Assembly: GCA_947496185.1 (NCBI GenBank)
Contig: CANMCD010000001.1
Span: forward strand, 283,792 to 347,791
From: an uncultured Tenacibaculum sp.
GTDB lineage: Bacteria > Bacteroidota > Bacteroidia > Flavobacteriales > Flavobacteriaceae
Direction of reading: 5' to 3'
DNA length: 64,000 bases
The notes under the pieces were generated by a model. The model searched no databases. It saw only the letters and a program-made list of their open reading frames with translations, and was not told the origin of the DNA. Made by a program: the position numbers and the translations under genes. Each line of letters opens with the position of its first letter. Within the stretch, counting starts at the first letter, position 1. Below are positions 17,961 to 27,972 of this stretch, one piece after another.

Positions 17961-19106
17961 ATGAATAAAGTATATTTAGATAACGCTGCCACTACGCCTA
18001 TGTTACCCGAAGTTATCGAACTGATGACAACTTCGATGAAAACCACTTACGGAAATCCTTCTTCTACACATCAGTTCGGTAGAACAGCAAAAACCGCCAT
18101 TGAAAAAGCAAGAAAAAACATCGCGAAACACTTCAATTGTTTGCCAAGTGAAATTGTATTTACCTCAGGAGGTACAGAAGGCGACAATTATGTGTTGAAA
18201 AATGCGGTAACACAATTAGGAGTACAAAAAATAATAAGCACCAAGATAGAACACCATGCAGTACTTCACACCCTTGATTTTTTAGAAGAAAACTGCGGCG
18301 TTGAAGTAGTGTATTTAAAAACCAACAGCCATGGAGCAATAGCCCTTGATGCATTGCAAGCCGAATTAGCAAAAACGAAGGTCAAAACTTTGGTTTCGTT
18401 AATGTGGGTAAACAATGAAATAGGCACTATTTTACCCGTGCAACAAGTGGCAAATCTATGCAAAGAATATGACGTGTTATTTCATTCCGATACAGTACAA
18501 GCCATCGGGCATATTGCGATAGACCTGCAAGAAATTCCCATCGATTTTATGGTTGCTAGTGCGCATAAATTTCACGGCCCCAAAGGTGTAGGTTTTGTGT
18601 TTGTACGAAAAGGTCTTGCGATAGGCGCCTTATTGCACGGAGGAAGTCAAGAAAGAAACCTACGATCGAGTACTGAAAATGTACATGCCATTTTAGGTAT
18701 GGAAAAAGCATTGGAACTTTCTTTATTGCATTTGGACGAAGATCGTACCAAAGTATTGAAACTAAAACAATACCTTATTGATGCGTTAAAAAATATTTTT
18801 CCAACGGTAGCCTTTAACGGAGGGTCAGACCATCCCGAAAAAAGTAGTTATACTATATTGAGTGTACGTTTTCCTTTTGAAGACGATATGTTGGTGTTTA
18901 ATTTAGATTTATTAGGTATTGCCGCTTCAGGGGGAAGTGCCTGTCAAAGCGGGGCAAATAAAGGATCACATGTACTGCAAGGCATTCTTTCTACGGAAGC
19001 TTTACAAAAAGCATCGATTCGTTTTTCATTTAGTAAACTGACCACACAAGAAGAAATCGATAGCCTTATAAAGCAACTTCAGGCGGTAAAGCTAAAACAT
19101 GCTTAA
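17961..19106 (+). CDS. Cysteine desulfurase (NifS/IscS family)
   Basis: A 381-residue class V aminotransferase-fold PLP enzyme that takes sulfur from cysteine for Fe-S clusters or thio-modifications. The N-terminus has Y-L-D-N-A-A-T-T-P-M, the PLP lysine lies in A-S-A-H-K-F-H-G-P-K-G near residue 197, and the catalytic cysteine is in S-G-G-S-A-C-Q-S-G near residue 322. The G-N-P-S-S-T-H motif near residue 34 fits the IscS/NifS group. No iscU or suf genes lie next to it, so its acceptor is not known from context. Confidence 0.93.
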   Translation: MNKVYLDNAATTPMLPEVIELMTTSMKTTYGNPSSTHQFGRTAKTAIEKARKNIAKHFNCLPSEIVFTSGGTEGDNYVLKNAVTQLGVQKIISTKIEHHAVLHTLDFLEENCGVEVVYLKTNSHGAIALDALQAELAKTKVKTLVSLMWVNNEIGTILPVQQVANLCKEYDVLFHSDTVQAIGHIAIDLQEIPIDFMVASAHKFHGPKGVGFVFVRKGLAIGALLHGGSQERNLRSSTENVHAILGMEKALELSLLHLDEDRTKVLKLKQYLIDALKNIFPTVAFNGGSDHPEKSSYTILSVRFPFEDDMLVFNLDLLGIAASGGSACQSGANKGSHVLQGILSTEALQKASIRFSFSKLTTQEEIDSLIKQLQAVKLKHA

Positions 19107-19207
19107 TTTTGAGGCGTTGATAAAGGTAGAAAAGGAAGCAAAACCCAGAAAGTTAAAAGGGGTTTTTAAGAGTTCTGCTTTAAATTTTGTAATTATTTTA
19201 ACTTTAG

Positions 19208-19238
19208 TGTGGTAGTATTGTCCTTTTTTTTATTTTTG
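19208..19238 (+). promoter_or_regulatory. Candidate promoter ahead of the 1584-residue protein gene
   Basis: TATTTTTG at 19231-19238 matches TAnnTTTG, and TGTG 19 bases upstream matches three of four positions of the TTTG minus-33 box. It lies in the 295-bp gap after the desulfurase gene, 163 bp ahead of the next ATG. The rest of that gap shows no ORF or hairpin I would call. Confidence 0.35.
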
Positions 19239-19401
19239 ACCCACGATTAAGAAAAGTTATAGGGTATGAAGGTACCCAAGCGTTTCATCTAGTAATGAAG
19301 AGGCTTTCCAAAACAAAAAATTAGCATCCTAGTAGGTGATAGCGCATTGACATTGTAACGAATTTTTAATCCCCCATAATAATTCTTGAAATGTTACGTA
19401 T

Positions 19402-22400
19402 ATGAAAAAGAGTATTCTATTTGCTATGGTGTGGGTGATATTCGCCAGCCAAATAACAGTTGCAAACGACAAAATAACTAGCGATCCACGAAAAAACCAA
19501 CCTGAAAATTATGCCATAAAAACCCTTGATGCACACGCGGATGTGACATGGAAAACGATTGATAAATGGTATCCAACACCCCAGTATATAAAAGACGATC
19601 GCGGCAAAGCCAAAGCTGCTTTCGGAGCGATTGAAAAAAATGAAGCATGGGTAGATACTTTTTCAAACGAAGACATTCACAAATTGCCAGTTGGGGTAAA
19701 ATATGTACGAGAAAATTTGACCTATGCTATTGGTATTACCCAAGCAGAAATATACAAAGACTACACCGCCATTACGGTGTTTGCTAAGGTCGAATTACCA
19801 CAAACAAGAGAAGACGGCAAGCCTGTCGAATTACTTTTTGGTGCCAACAACGTCAAGTTATCCCATGATGGGGGTATTGTAGGGGATGCCAATTTGGTAT
19901 TGCTAGGTGATGTATACCTCCCTTTTAACGGAGGAAAGTGGATGCTAAGTCTCAAAGGAGGTTTCGACTATAAAACAGGAAATACACTTGACTTGACTTA
20001 TGTAACGATTGATTGTAGTGGAGTCAAAGAACTCAGTATTCAAGGAGAAGTCGAATTTTCAAGAAACCTAATACTCCCTGTCGAACCGGGAGGAGAAGTA
20101 AACGAAAGTAGGACCCACGTTTCAAAGCAAATACAAAGCATGCAAGGCACGACTACGGTACAAGTACCCAACCGTGTAAAAGGCGCGTTTTCTACCGTAC
20201 TCACCAATTGGAACGATTTGTTGGTAGGAATTAGTTTACAACCTTTTGTATTAGCTAAAAAACGAAACAATACGAATTACGATAGTAATTTTCAATTTTA
20301 TGTCAACGAAGCGGTATTGGATTTTAGTGATCTTAGAAACTTTCCGCAAGTAGTGTTTCCCAATCACTATCACGAAGAAGGGCTTTTAGTACCCGATGAA
20401 CGTTTGTGGCGTGGTGTGTATATCAATACCCTTGAAGTGCGACTCCCTAAAGAATTTAAAACCTCCAAAACCATTTCCCAAGGAAACCAACGGGTCAGTT
20501 TTGGCGCACACCATCTTTTAGTAGACGGCTACGGGGTGTCGGGGTCTTTTTATGCAGAAAATATTTTTCCCTTAGAAAGCGGACGTACCAATAAAGAAAA
20601 TTCGTGGGCCTATTCCTTAGACCGTATGGAAATATCCTTGGCGGCGAATAGGTTGGTAAAAGCATCTTTTAACGGTCGAATTTTATTGCCGATTAGTCAA
20701 CAAAATGGCAGTAATAATGATAAGGAACAGCTAGGATTGAGCTATCAAGGGATAATTTCAGAAGAAGAATATTTGTTGAATGTCAGTAACGAATCCGTCA
20801 TTGATTTTAACCTATGGAAAGCCAAAGGAGAATTGTTACCGAATAGTTCCATAGAATTTCGAGTCGAAGACGGTACGTTCAAGCCCAAAGCAACCTTACA
20901 CGGTACACTAGCCATCAGTGTCGATCAGCCCAAAGGAGGGACTTCGGCTAAAAAATCAGGGAAATCTTTGGTAGAATTTAAACAAATCACCTTTCAAAAC
21001 TTGGTACTCCAAACCGAAAGTCCCGTTTTTTCGGTAGACTATATGGGCTATCGAGATAAGGTTTCGGTAGCAGGGTTTCCTGCTTCTATCGAAAATATTG
21101 GCGTAACCATCAACGAAACAAGTGCCAATCTTTATACCGATGTAGCCATTAATTTGATGGGAGAAAACAACGGTTTCGCTGCCAACACAAGTATTGCCGT
21201 ATTGGGAGAATTTAAAGAAGATCGTTATTTACAAACGTGGAACTACAAGCGATTGGAAATTGATGCCATTGCTTTAAAAGCCGATCTAGGTGCTTTTTCC
21301 ATGGAAGGAATGCTTACCATTCTCAACGATGATCCTGAATACGGAGACGGTTTTGCCGCAGACTTACGGGCTAAATTCAAAGCTTTTGGAGATATTGAAG
21401 TAGGAGCAAGAGGTATTTTCGGAAAAACAACCTTTCGATATTGGCAGTTTGAAGCCAAAGTAGACAACTTACCTCCGGGGTTGGGTACAGGAGCGATTAA
21501 TTTAGACGGTTTTGCGGGCGGTGCTTCCTATCGAATGCGACGTGCTGGATTTTCGTCCTCTTTTTCCCCTACAGGAATCGGTTATACCCCTGATAATGAT
21601 GTGGGCTTGGGGGTGAAGGCAATGGTCATGTTGAATGTGGTGAACAGAAATGTCTTTAAAGGTGGCGCAGGTTTTGAAATTGTTTTTAATCGCAGGGGTG
21701 GTGTGGATTTCCTCGGTTTTTACGGACAAGGTACGTTGATGGGCGTTTCCTTACCGGGCATGGATAATATCAGCAGTGTTTTATCGAAAGTAAAAGAGAA
21801 TACTACTGCCAGAAAGAAGTTTATGGGGGTTACGAATAACAACCTTGCCAAATCGTGGGTAGGTAGAAATTTATTGAATAAAGCGTCGACGGATTTCCCA
21901 CAAATGCCTATGGACAAAGCGGCGATTAGTGCCAAATTGGCGATTACCTTTGATTTTAGAAATAACGTGTTGCACGGAGAGTTGGATACCTATTTGAATG
22001 TCGTAGGCGGACTCATCAAGGGGAGAGGCGCTGGCGGTAGGGCTGGCTGGGCAGTATTGCATTTTTCTCCCAAAGATTGGTATATCTATTTAGGAACACC
22101 CGAAGACCGTTTGGGAATTCGTATTGGTGTAGGTCCCGTAAGCGTTACAACAGGAGGGTATTTTATGGTAGGTACCAAATTACCGGGGTCACCACCACCG
22201 CCCCCAGTCGTAGCGGAAATTCTAGGAACGGATGCTTCCGAATTGGATTATATGCGGGATGAAAATGCCTTAAGCAGCGGAGGCGGTTTTGCCTTTGGGG
22301 CGGATATTTCTGTCGATACAGGAGACCTTCGTTTCTTAATCTTTTATGCACGTTTTCAAGCGGGAGCAGGGTTTGATATTATGCTTAGAAATTACGGAAA

Positions 22401-24156
22401 AGCGCGTTGCTCGAATACAGGAGATCAGGTAGGTATCAACGGTTGGTATGCCAACGGACAGGCCTACGTGTATTTGCAAGGAGAATTGGGAATTCATGTA
22501 AAGCTGTTTTTTATCAATAAAAAAATACCGATTATCAAGGCGGGTGCGGCGGTACTGCTGCAAGTAAAAGCCCCCAATCCTGTATGGATGCGGGGGTATG
22601 TAGGCGGACATTTTAGTGTTTTGGGCGGACTGGTAAGCGGTAGGTTCCGCTTTAAGCTAACCATTGGTAAAGAGTGTATTTTTGAGGATGCCTCCCCCTT
22701 AGGTGGTTTGAAGATCATTACAGACCTACGCCCTAATGACGGTGGAAAAAATATTGACGTGTTTACCATTCCACAAGCGACCTTTAGTATGAAGGTAGGC
22801 GAGCCGATAGTGATTCCAGGAGATTCAGGAGACAAACATTATAAGATCGTTTTGGAGAAGTTTCGAATACTTCACAAAGGAAAAGAAATTGAAGGAAAAT
22901 TGGAATGGGGTACGGAAAAAGACCGTGCGAATTTTGTGTCATCGGATATCCTACCACCGCGAGAACAATTTACCGTTGAGGTAGAAGTCAGTTTTAAAGA
23001 ACAGGTCAACGGGGTCTACAAACAGGTGGTTGTTAACGGAAAAAAAGCCGTTGAAGTCGAAAGAAGAACCTTTACGACAGGAGATGCTCCTACTTATATT
23101 CCATTGCACAATATTACCTATGCATACCCTGTTATCGGACAAAAGTATTTTTTAGAAAAGGAATATAGCAAAGGATACATACAATTGAGGCGCGGGCAAG
23201 ATTATTTGTTTGACAATACCAAATGGAAAAGCTATTTGACCTATAGCAAAGACGAACAGGTAACGGCAAAAACCGATTTTCAGTACCATACCGCCAAGAA
23301 TACCATAGGGTACACCTTACCCAATGTTTCACAAGCTACGGCCTATCAAATTAACATTGTTAGTACCCCCAAAGGAGGAGGAAGTGTTGGTGGAGGTGAT
23401 ACAAATTACAAAAGTGTACAACTAGGCAAGCAAGCAGGAAATGATAATCGTGTAAAGATGAAAAAGACCCAAGCGCAAAACATTTCAAAAGATGGGGTGA
23501 TTGAGCGTCTGGCCTATGACTTTACGACATCAAAATACACTACGTTGAGACAAAAAATCAATTCGATTCGTACCGAAGTATACGGTTGGTGGCCACTATT
23601 TTCGGACATACTCGAATTGGAGAATAAGATTCACGACCACGAACCTTTTGGATTGGCAGATATAAACGGTACAGCACATACTGATAATACACCTTTGATA
23701 AAGGCAGCGGCGACCTTAGAAGATACGTATTTTAGAAAAGACATCAACCCGCCGTTGTATGCAAAATACCCGATAGGAGGCTATCGTTTTACCAACCGTG
23801 ATGATAAGGTTTTAGGCGCACCGCCTCGATATGCGGTGTCGATCATATCCTCGTATATTGATAACCTTACCAATGAAGTTAACGAACACGATTTACGTAC
23901 TGTTTTTCCGTATCGTTATGATTTAGGACTCACCTATAAGCGGGATTGGGTAGACATGCACGAGCAAATTGTAAACGATCATATTAAGGGGTTGATACCC
24001 AGTAATAGTCCTGTGCTAAAATTCTTAGATGAAAGGTTTCCCTTGATGAGGTATGGGGTTTATAAGATTCGTTTGACGTATATCTTACCCGGAGGAGTTA
24101 GTCGCGGAACCAATGCAACGTACAAGTACAAAAACCCGAATAAATTTAGATTATGA
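19402..24156 (+). CDS. Very large exported beta-rich protein, unknown function
   Basis: A 1584-residue protein with a signal peptide (M-K-K-S-I-L-F-A-M-V-W-V-I-F-A-S...). I do not recognise a family by name. Almost the whole chain reads as beta-strands rich in glycine and aromatics. The middle (about residues 650-1120) is glycine-rich, with repeated G-x-G-F, G-G-x-F-x-V turns and a proline run (S-P-P-P-P-P-V-V) near 932. The C-terminal ~350 residues look like Ig-like and mixed alpha/beta domains. There is no T9SS type A or B C-terminal signal and no lipobox. Its stop overlaps the ATG of the 1067-residue gene, so the two are translated together and probably act together at the cell surface. 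Confidence 0.75.
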   Translation: MKKSILFAMVWVIFASQITVANDKITSDPRKNQPENYAIKTLDAHADVTWKTIDKWYPTPQYIKDDRGKAKAAFGAIEKNEAWVDTFSNEDIHKLPVGVKYVRENLTYAIGITQAEIYKDYTAITVFAKVELPQTREDGKPVELLFGANNVKLSHDGGIVGDANLVLLGDVYLPFNGGKWMLSLKGGFDYKTGNTLDLTYVTIDCSGVKELSIQGEVEFSRNLILPVEPGGEVNESRTHVSKQIQSMQGTTTVQVPNRVKGAFSTVLTNWNDLLVGISLQPFVLAKKRNNTNYDSNFQFYVNEAVLDFSDLRNFPQVVFPNHYHEEGLLVPDERLWRGVYINTLEVRLPKEFKTSKTISQGNQRVSFGAHHLLVDGYGVSGSFYAENIFPLESGRTNKENSWAYSLDRMEISLAANRLVKASFNGRILLPISQQNGSNNDKEQLGLSYQGIISEEEYLLNVSNESVIDFNLWKAKGELLPNSSIEFRVEDGTFKPKATLHGTLAISVDQPKGGTSAKKSGKSLVEFKQITFQNLVLQTESPVFSVDYMGYRDKVSVAGFPASIENIGVTINETSANLYTDVAINLMGENNGFAANTSIAVLGEFKEDRYLQTWNYKRLEIDAIALKADLGAFSMEGMLTILNDDPEYGDGFAADLRAKFKAFGDIEVGARGIFGKTTFRYWQFEAKVDNLPPGLGTGAINLDGFAGGASYRMRRAGFSSSFSPTGIGYTPDNDVGLGVKAMVMLNVVNRNVFKGGAGFEIVFNRRGGVDFLGFYGQGTLMGVSLPGMDNISSVLSKVKENTTARKKFMGVTNNNLAKSWVGRNLLNKASTDFPQMPMDKAAISAKLAITFDFRNNVLHGELDTYLNVVGGLIKGRGAGGRAGWAVLHFSPKDWYIYLGTPEDRLGIRIGVGPVSVTTGGYFMVGTKLPGSPPPPPVVAEILGTDASELDYMRDENALSSGGGFAFGADISVDTGDLRFLIFYARFQAGAGFDIMLRNYGKARCSNTGDQVGINGWYANGQAYVYLQGELGIHVKLFFINKKIPIIKAGAAVLLQVKAPNPVWMRGYVGGHFSVLGGLVSGRFRFKLTIGKECIFEDASPLGGLKIITDLRPNDGGKNIDVFTIPQATFSMKVGEPIVIPGDSGDKHYKIVLEKFRILHKGKEIEGKLEWGTEKDRANFVSSDILPPREQFTVEVEVSFKEQVNGVYKQVVVNGKKAVEVERRTFTTGDAPTYIPLHNITYAYPVIGQKYFLEKEYSKGYIQLRRGQDYLFDNTKWKSYLTYSKDEQVTAKTDFQYHTAKNTIGYTLPNVSQATAYQINIVSTPKGGGSVGGGDTNYKSVQLGKQAGNDNRVKMKKTQAQNISKDGVIERLAYDFTTSKYTTLRQKINSIRTEVYGWWPLFSDILELENKIHDHEPFGLADINGTAHTDNTPLIKAAATLEDTYFRKDINPPLYAKYPIGGYRFTNRDDKVLGAPPRYAVSIISSYIDNLTNEVNEHDLRTVFPYRYDLGLTYKRDWVDMHEQIVNDHIKGLIPSNSPVLKFLDERFPLMRYGVYKIRLTYILPGGVSRGTNATYKYKNPNKFRL

Positions 24157-27100
24157 GAAAGAAAGCAACCCTAGGGGTTTTTCAAAAGTATCCTGTTTTG
24201 GCTGGGCTATGGCTCGTGTGTTTGTGGATGCATCTCGAGGTACATGCCCAACGCTTCCCCGTTCAAGTAACCCAAGCGATTATTCCACCCTACAGTACCA
24301 AGCTTAGTGCGTATACCACGGCAATGGATGTAAAAATGCGGGTAAACTTACTCATGACGGACATTACCGTGGGCAATAAACCCGTACGATTGGCACTGCG
24401 TATCAAAGGAAACGGATTTGATATTCGTTCGACCGAACAGGTCGTAGGAGCTCCGCCGATTTACCTCACAGGCGGTATGATGCAGCAGTTTACCAATATC
24501 GATTTAAAAGCCTATTTTGAACCGCAAAACCTAATAGGATTACAACCCTATCAATACCGACGCCCCTTACCCGAAGGCTTTTATACCTTTAGCTGGGAGG
24601 TTTATGATCTTTATACCAACCAACAACTCAATCACCCCACCTCAGGAGGAACGAGTATTTATATCATGCTCAACGATCCGCCTTTTCTAAATTTACCCGA
24701 TAGGGGGGATCTGATCACAGAAAAATTTCCATCGAACATTATTTTTCAATGGACACCCCGACATACCAATGCACCCAATGTATCGTATGAATTCGAGATT
24801 CGTCAGTTGTGGGACAACGAGGCCGATCCGCAAACGGCATTTCTAACAGCGCCGAATTACCATAAAGAAACGACCTATACCACAACTTTTTTATACGATG
24901 CTTTTAAACCTGTTTTACTACCCAACATACGTTACGGTTGGCGTGTCAGGGCAGTATCCAAAACAGGTTTGGATGAAAATGCGTTGTTCAAAAACGACGG
25001 GTATAGCGAGATCTATTATTTCACCTATACAGGACAATGTCACCAACCAAACTTTATCTTATCGGAAAACCTGAGTAAGGATCGTGTAAAAATTACTTGG
25101 CAAGGCAATCCTGAGCATCGCAAATACCACGTGCAATACAAACGATCGGATATCGTAGATGCGGAATGGTTTGAGGTAAAGACTTACAATACCGAAGTAC
25201 AAATAAGCAACCTACGTGAGGGCAAGACCTATGATTTTCGTGTGGGCGGATCGTGTCAGGATTTACGGGAACAAGACCAAGCCTATGTCTACAGTCAAGT
25301 CCAAAAGTTTACCATGCCCAAGCGAAACGAAATGGGCAGTAGCTATAATTGTGGAATAGTTCCAGAAATAGAAATCACCAGCGACGAGCCGATCGAACAT
25401 TTAGCCGAAAACGAGACCTTCACGGCGGGAGATTTTCCAGTAACGATCAAATGGATACGAAAAGAGGGGATGGGGTTTACAGGAACGGGCTTTATCACCG
25501 TACCGTATTTGAGGAACTCAAGGATCATGGTGGTCTTTGAAAACATACAGGTAAATACGGATTATCAGTTGATGGAGGGGATGGTACGTACAACTTATGA
25601 TGAGGAATGGAACCAAGAGCCTGTTGTGGAAGCTCCAACGGACAACACAGGGGGAGATGTGGCAGATTCGGATACCAAAGACGATACCAAGGGAGACCCT
25701 CAAGACGAAACAAAGGACGATACAAAAGATGAGACCACGGATTCAGAAGAAACGGATGATGATACGGTGGTCGATGCGGATACGGATACTACCCCAGAAG
25801 ATTCGGATGGAGAAGACCACCAAACGAATGATGAAACCACGGATGATAGTACTTCAGAGGAGGGGGATACCCCCTCAGGAGGCAATACGGTAACGGAGGG
25901 TACCCCCGGGGGAGGGGGTGGTGTAGCCCCGGGTACGGGGGGCGGAAGTCCTTCGGATACGGATTCCGATACGGATGAAGAGGCGGATACTTCGGATTTA
26001 CTGATGTATTACAAAGGAAAGACCTACCGTCATCAAGAGGAGATTGCAGAGAAGTACCAGCGTAATAAGGCATTGACCTTGTCACTAAAAGAGGTGGATT
26101 CGGATGCTAAGATCGAATGGACCTTACACAGTGATTTTACCAACACACAATCGGATAGGAGCTTAGGTACAGGACAAGCAGTAACGTTTTCGATGGACGA
26201 TATCCCTGCATCGAGTACGGTACAGGCGGAGTATTGGTCGCCTGCTTCGGAGTATCCCAAAGGTAAGTCAAAACGAGCACGGGTTGGAATAGTAGTAGTA
26301 CGGAAGGAGTTTAGGTTAACACAAATAAAAGTAAAAGACGTCGACAATAAAGATCGTTTTGCAAAAAATGGGCAGACCTTGTATTACGTAGGGAAAACCT
26401 CTTTAACAGGATCACGTAAGGTCGCCTATACTATTTGGACCAACCCCAAAGTTAAGGAATCAGAGGTGGCTAAGCAAGATATAACTTGGGAATATGATAG
26501 CCAAGGTGTAAGCCAATCGGACATTGGTAAAAAAAGCATGGTAAGAACCCTAAAGGAAAGAAAGCATGCGCATACGGTAAAAGTAACCGCAGGAAACCCT
26601 CAAAAGAAAAGCAAGGAGGTAAAAGTGGTTTTTGTGGATAGAGATGAACGTCAGGTAGATATTATGCCTCCCGGTCTTAACTTTCTTTTAAAAGACAAGT
26701 TTGAAAAGATAAATCAAAACTTAAAAAAACTGGATAATATTATAAGAAAGCTGGGGATTGCTGATGATCCTAAAACCAAAGTAGACCCGATTCGTATATC
26801 GGGTAAACGCTATAATGAAGAGGATGAAAACAGTAGATTTTACAAGAAAAATGAGCAAGGATCTGTATCAGGAGGTATTAAGACAGAATTAGCTGAAATC
26901 TCTTTTACACATCCTGTTTTTAAGTTAACAAAAAAGTTAAAGGTATTAGATGTGGGAGCTTATTTGTTGTTTAAGTTTCAGGTACAACTAAAAGGAGGGA
27001 TAGACCGTTATAGGCTTAATGGGCATAAAGATTATAAAGGAAAAGAACGTTTTATTAAAGTGAGTGCTAAAGGTTGTATAGAAGCAGGGCTTAAAGCAGA

Positions 27101-27356
27101 ATTAATGGCATTAAAGGATAAATTAGATTTTAAAGCAAAAGGCTATGTGGAGGGGTGTGTAGTAGGAGAGTTACAATACAAATTTGATAAAAAAAAGTTT
27201 ATAGGAAAGGTGTTTATTCCACCAGTAATATTAGCGGCACAAATAAAAATAAAATCAAAAGGGGTTTTTGAATTTGAATTAGTAGATTGGCGTGGTAAAG
27301 TTGCCATTTCAGATGAATTACCATTTACTGGAAATGATAGCAAAAACAATAAGTAA
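24153..27356 (+). CDS. Large exported FN3/TANFOR-like protein with acidic linker and variable-looking C-terminus
   Basis: A 1067-residue protein with a signal peptide ending H-A-Q. Residues ~33-180 begin R-F-P-V-Q-V-T-Q-A-I-I-P-P-Y and contain L-N-D-P-P-F-L-N-L-P, recalling from memory the TANFOR-type family. Fibronectin III-like domains follow (about 190-390), then an Asp/Glu/Thr-rich linker with a glycine patch (about 494-616), another beta region (617-835), and a lysine-rich C-terminal domain (about 840-1067). That last part is visibly more AT-rich than the rest and has G-x-V/I-strand repeats. It is coupled by ATGA overlap to the 1584-residue gene, and the first two-TM array gene overlaps its 3' end. 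No T9SS CTD is visible. Role unknown; a polymorphic-toxin-like layout is possible. Confidence 0.72.
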   Translation: MRKKATLGVFQKYPVLAGLWLVCLWMHLEVHAQRFPVQVTQAIIPPYSTKLSAYTTAMDVKMRVNLLMTDITVGNKPVRLALRIKGNGFDIRSTEQVVGAPPIYLTGGMMQQFTNIDLKAYFEPQNLIGLQPYQYRRPLPEGFYTFSWEVYDLYTNQQLNHPTSGGTSIYIMLNDPPFLNLPDRGDLITEKFPSNIIFQWTPRHTNAPNVSYEFEIRQLWDNEADPQTAFLTAPNYHKETTYTTTFLYDAFKPVLLPNIRYGWRVRAVSKTGLDENALFKNDGYSEIYYFTYTGQCHQPNFILSENLSKDRVKITWQGNPEHRKYHVQYKRSDIVDAEWFEVKTYNTEVQISNLREGKTYDFRVGGSCQDLREQDQAYVYSQVQKFTMPKRNEMGSSYNCGIVPEIEITSDEPIEHLAENETFTAGDFPVTIKWIRKEGMGFTGTGFITVPYLRNSRIMVVFENIQVNTDYQLMEGMVRTTYDEEWNQEPVVEAPTDNTGGDVADSDTKDDTKGDPQDETKDDTKDETTDSEETDDDTVVDADTDTTPEDSDGEDHQTNDETTDDSTSEEGDTPSGGNTVTEGTPGGGGGVAPGTGGGSPSDTDSDTDEEADTSDLLMYYKGKTYRHQEEIAEKYQRNKALTLSLKEVDSDAKIEWTLHSDFTNTQSDRSLGTGQAVTFSMDDIPASSTVQAEYWSPASEYPKGKSKRARVGIVVVRKEFRLTQIKVKDVDNKDRFAKNGQTLYYVGKTSLTGSRKVAYTIWTNPKVKESEVAKQDITWEYDSQGVSQSDIGKKSMVRTLKERKHAHTVKVTAGNPQKKSKEVKVVFVDRDERQVDIMPPGLNFLLKDKFEKINQNLKKLDNIIRKLGIADDPKTKVDPIRISGKRYNEEDENSRFYKKNEQGSVSGGIKTELAEISFTHPVFKLTKKLKVLDVGAYLLFKFQVQLKGGIDRYRLNGHKDYKGKERFIKVSAKGCIEAGLKAELMALKDKLDFKAKGYVEGCVVGELQYKFDKKKFIGKVFIPPVILAAQIKIKSKGVFEFELVDWRGKVAISDELPFTGNDSKNNK

Positions 27357-27897
27357 AATGATAAAAATTTTAAAAACAATTATAGTAGTTTTTTTACTGG
27401 TAAATTTAGTTCCAGGACTAGCAAATCTAGGATACACCGCAGATATAATTGAAATTTATAAGCATAAAGACGAATATGTAAAGACAAAGGTTTTAGTAGA
27501 TTCTCTTGTGCAAGAGGGATATAGACAACCTATGGGGGGGGGAGTTAAGTATTATGCAGCCTACTATAGCAATCCTAAAGGAAGGGTAATAGCTGTAGCT
27601 AATGATAATAGTATTCATTTAGAAAAAAATGAACTTCCTTATCTAAATCAATTATTTAATTATCATCACGATCACAACGATTCCATTTATGTATGGCATC
27701 ATCCCACACTTCCTGATGATTTTGTATTAGAAAAGCACAAGACTTTTGAAGATACGATATTCAATTCGGAGACAATAACAGAAGTAGTATCTAATATTAT
27801 TACTATTTTAACGCTTGTGTTCTTGTTTATTGTATTTGTAAGGTATCGAATCAAGAAATGGAAGCAAAAAAAGAAAGGAGAGTTAGGGGCAGCATAG
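27334..27897 (+). CDS. Two-TM array protein, copy 1 (G-tract in frame)
   Basis: A 187-residue membrane protein: one N-terminal TM segment, an exported ~115-residue domain with a G-Y-T-A-D-I-I-E-I-Y start and histidine-rich H-H-D-H-N-D and V-W-H-H-P motifs, then a second TM segment and a basic tail (R-I-K-K-W-K-Q-K-K-K). The layout recalls DUF3592-type proteins, but I cannot confirm the family. I start at ATG 27334, overlapping the previous gene by 23 bases and aligning with copies 3 and 4; ATG 27358 is the alternative. A nine-base G-run at 27534-27542 lies mid-gene and is in frame. First of four tandem copies. Confidence 0.72.
   Translation: MIAKTISKMIKILKTIIVVFLLVNLVPGLANLGYTADIIEIYKHKDEYVKTKVLVDSLVQEGYRQPMGGGVKYYAAYYSNPKGRVIAVANDNSIHLEKNELPYLNQLFNYHHDHNDSIYVWHHPTLPDDFVLEKHKTFEDTIFNSETITEVVSNIITILTLVFLFIVFVRYRIKKWKQKKKGELGAA
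27534..27542 (+). repeat. Poly-G tract (9 G) in array copy 1
   Basis: Nine consecutive G at the codons following Pro-Met, giving Met-Gly-Gly-Gly-Val; frame is maintained. Same site as the tracts in the other copies. Confidence 0.9.
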
Positions 27898-27972
27898 GTT
27901 TTGCTTTATGTTGGAAATTCGAGTGGTTAAATAATTGCCATCTTAGACTAATTATCGCTAACAGAAAAAACG

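Noticed and set aside
25700-25900. Long open frames on the minus strand and other plus frames across the acidic linker
   Set aside because: They are shadows of the low-complexity GAT/ACG-rich coding sequence and give poly-Ser or Arg-rich nonsense.
27292-27333. Upstream in-frame ATG for array copy 1 giving 201 residues
   Set aside because: The extra residues are a read-through of the 3' end of the preceding gene and do not align with the other array copies.
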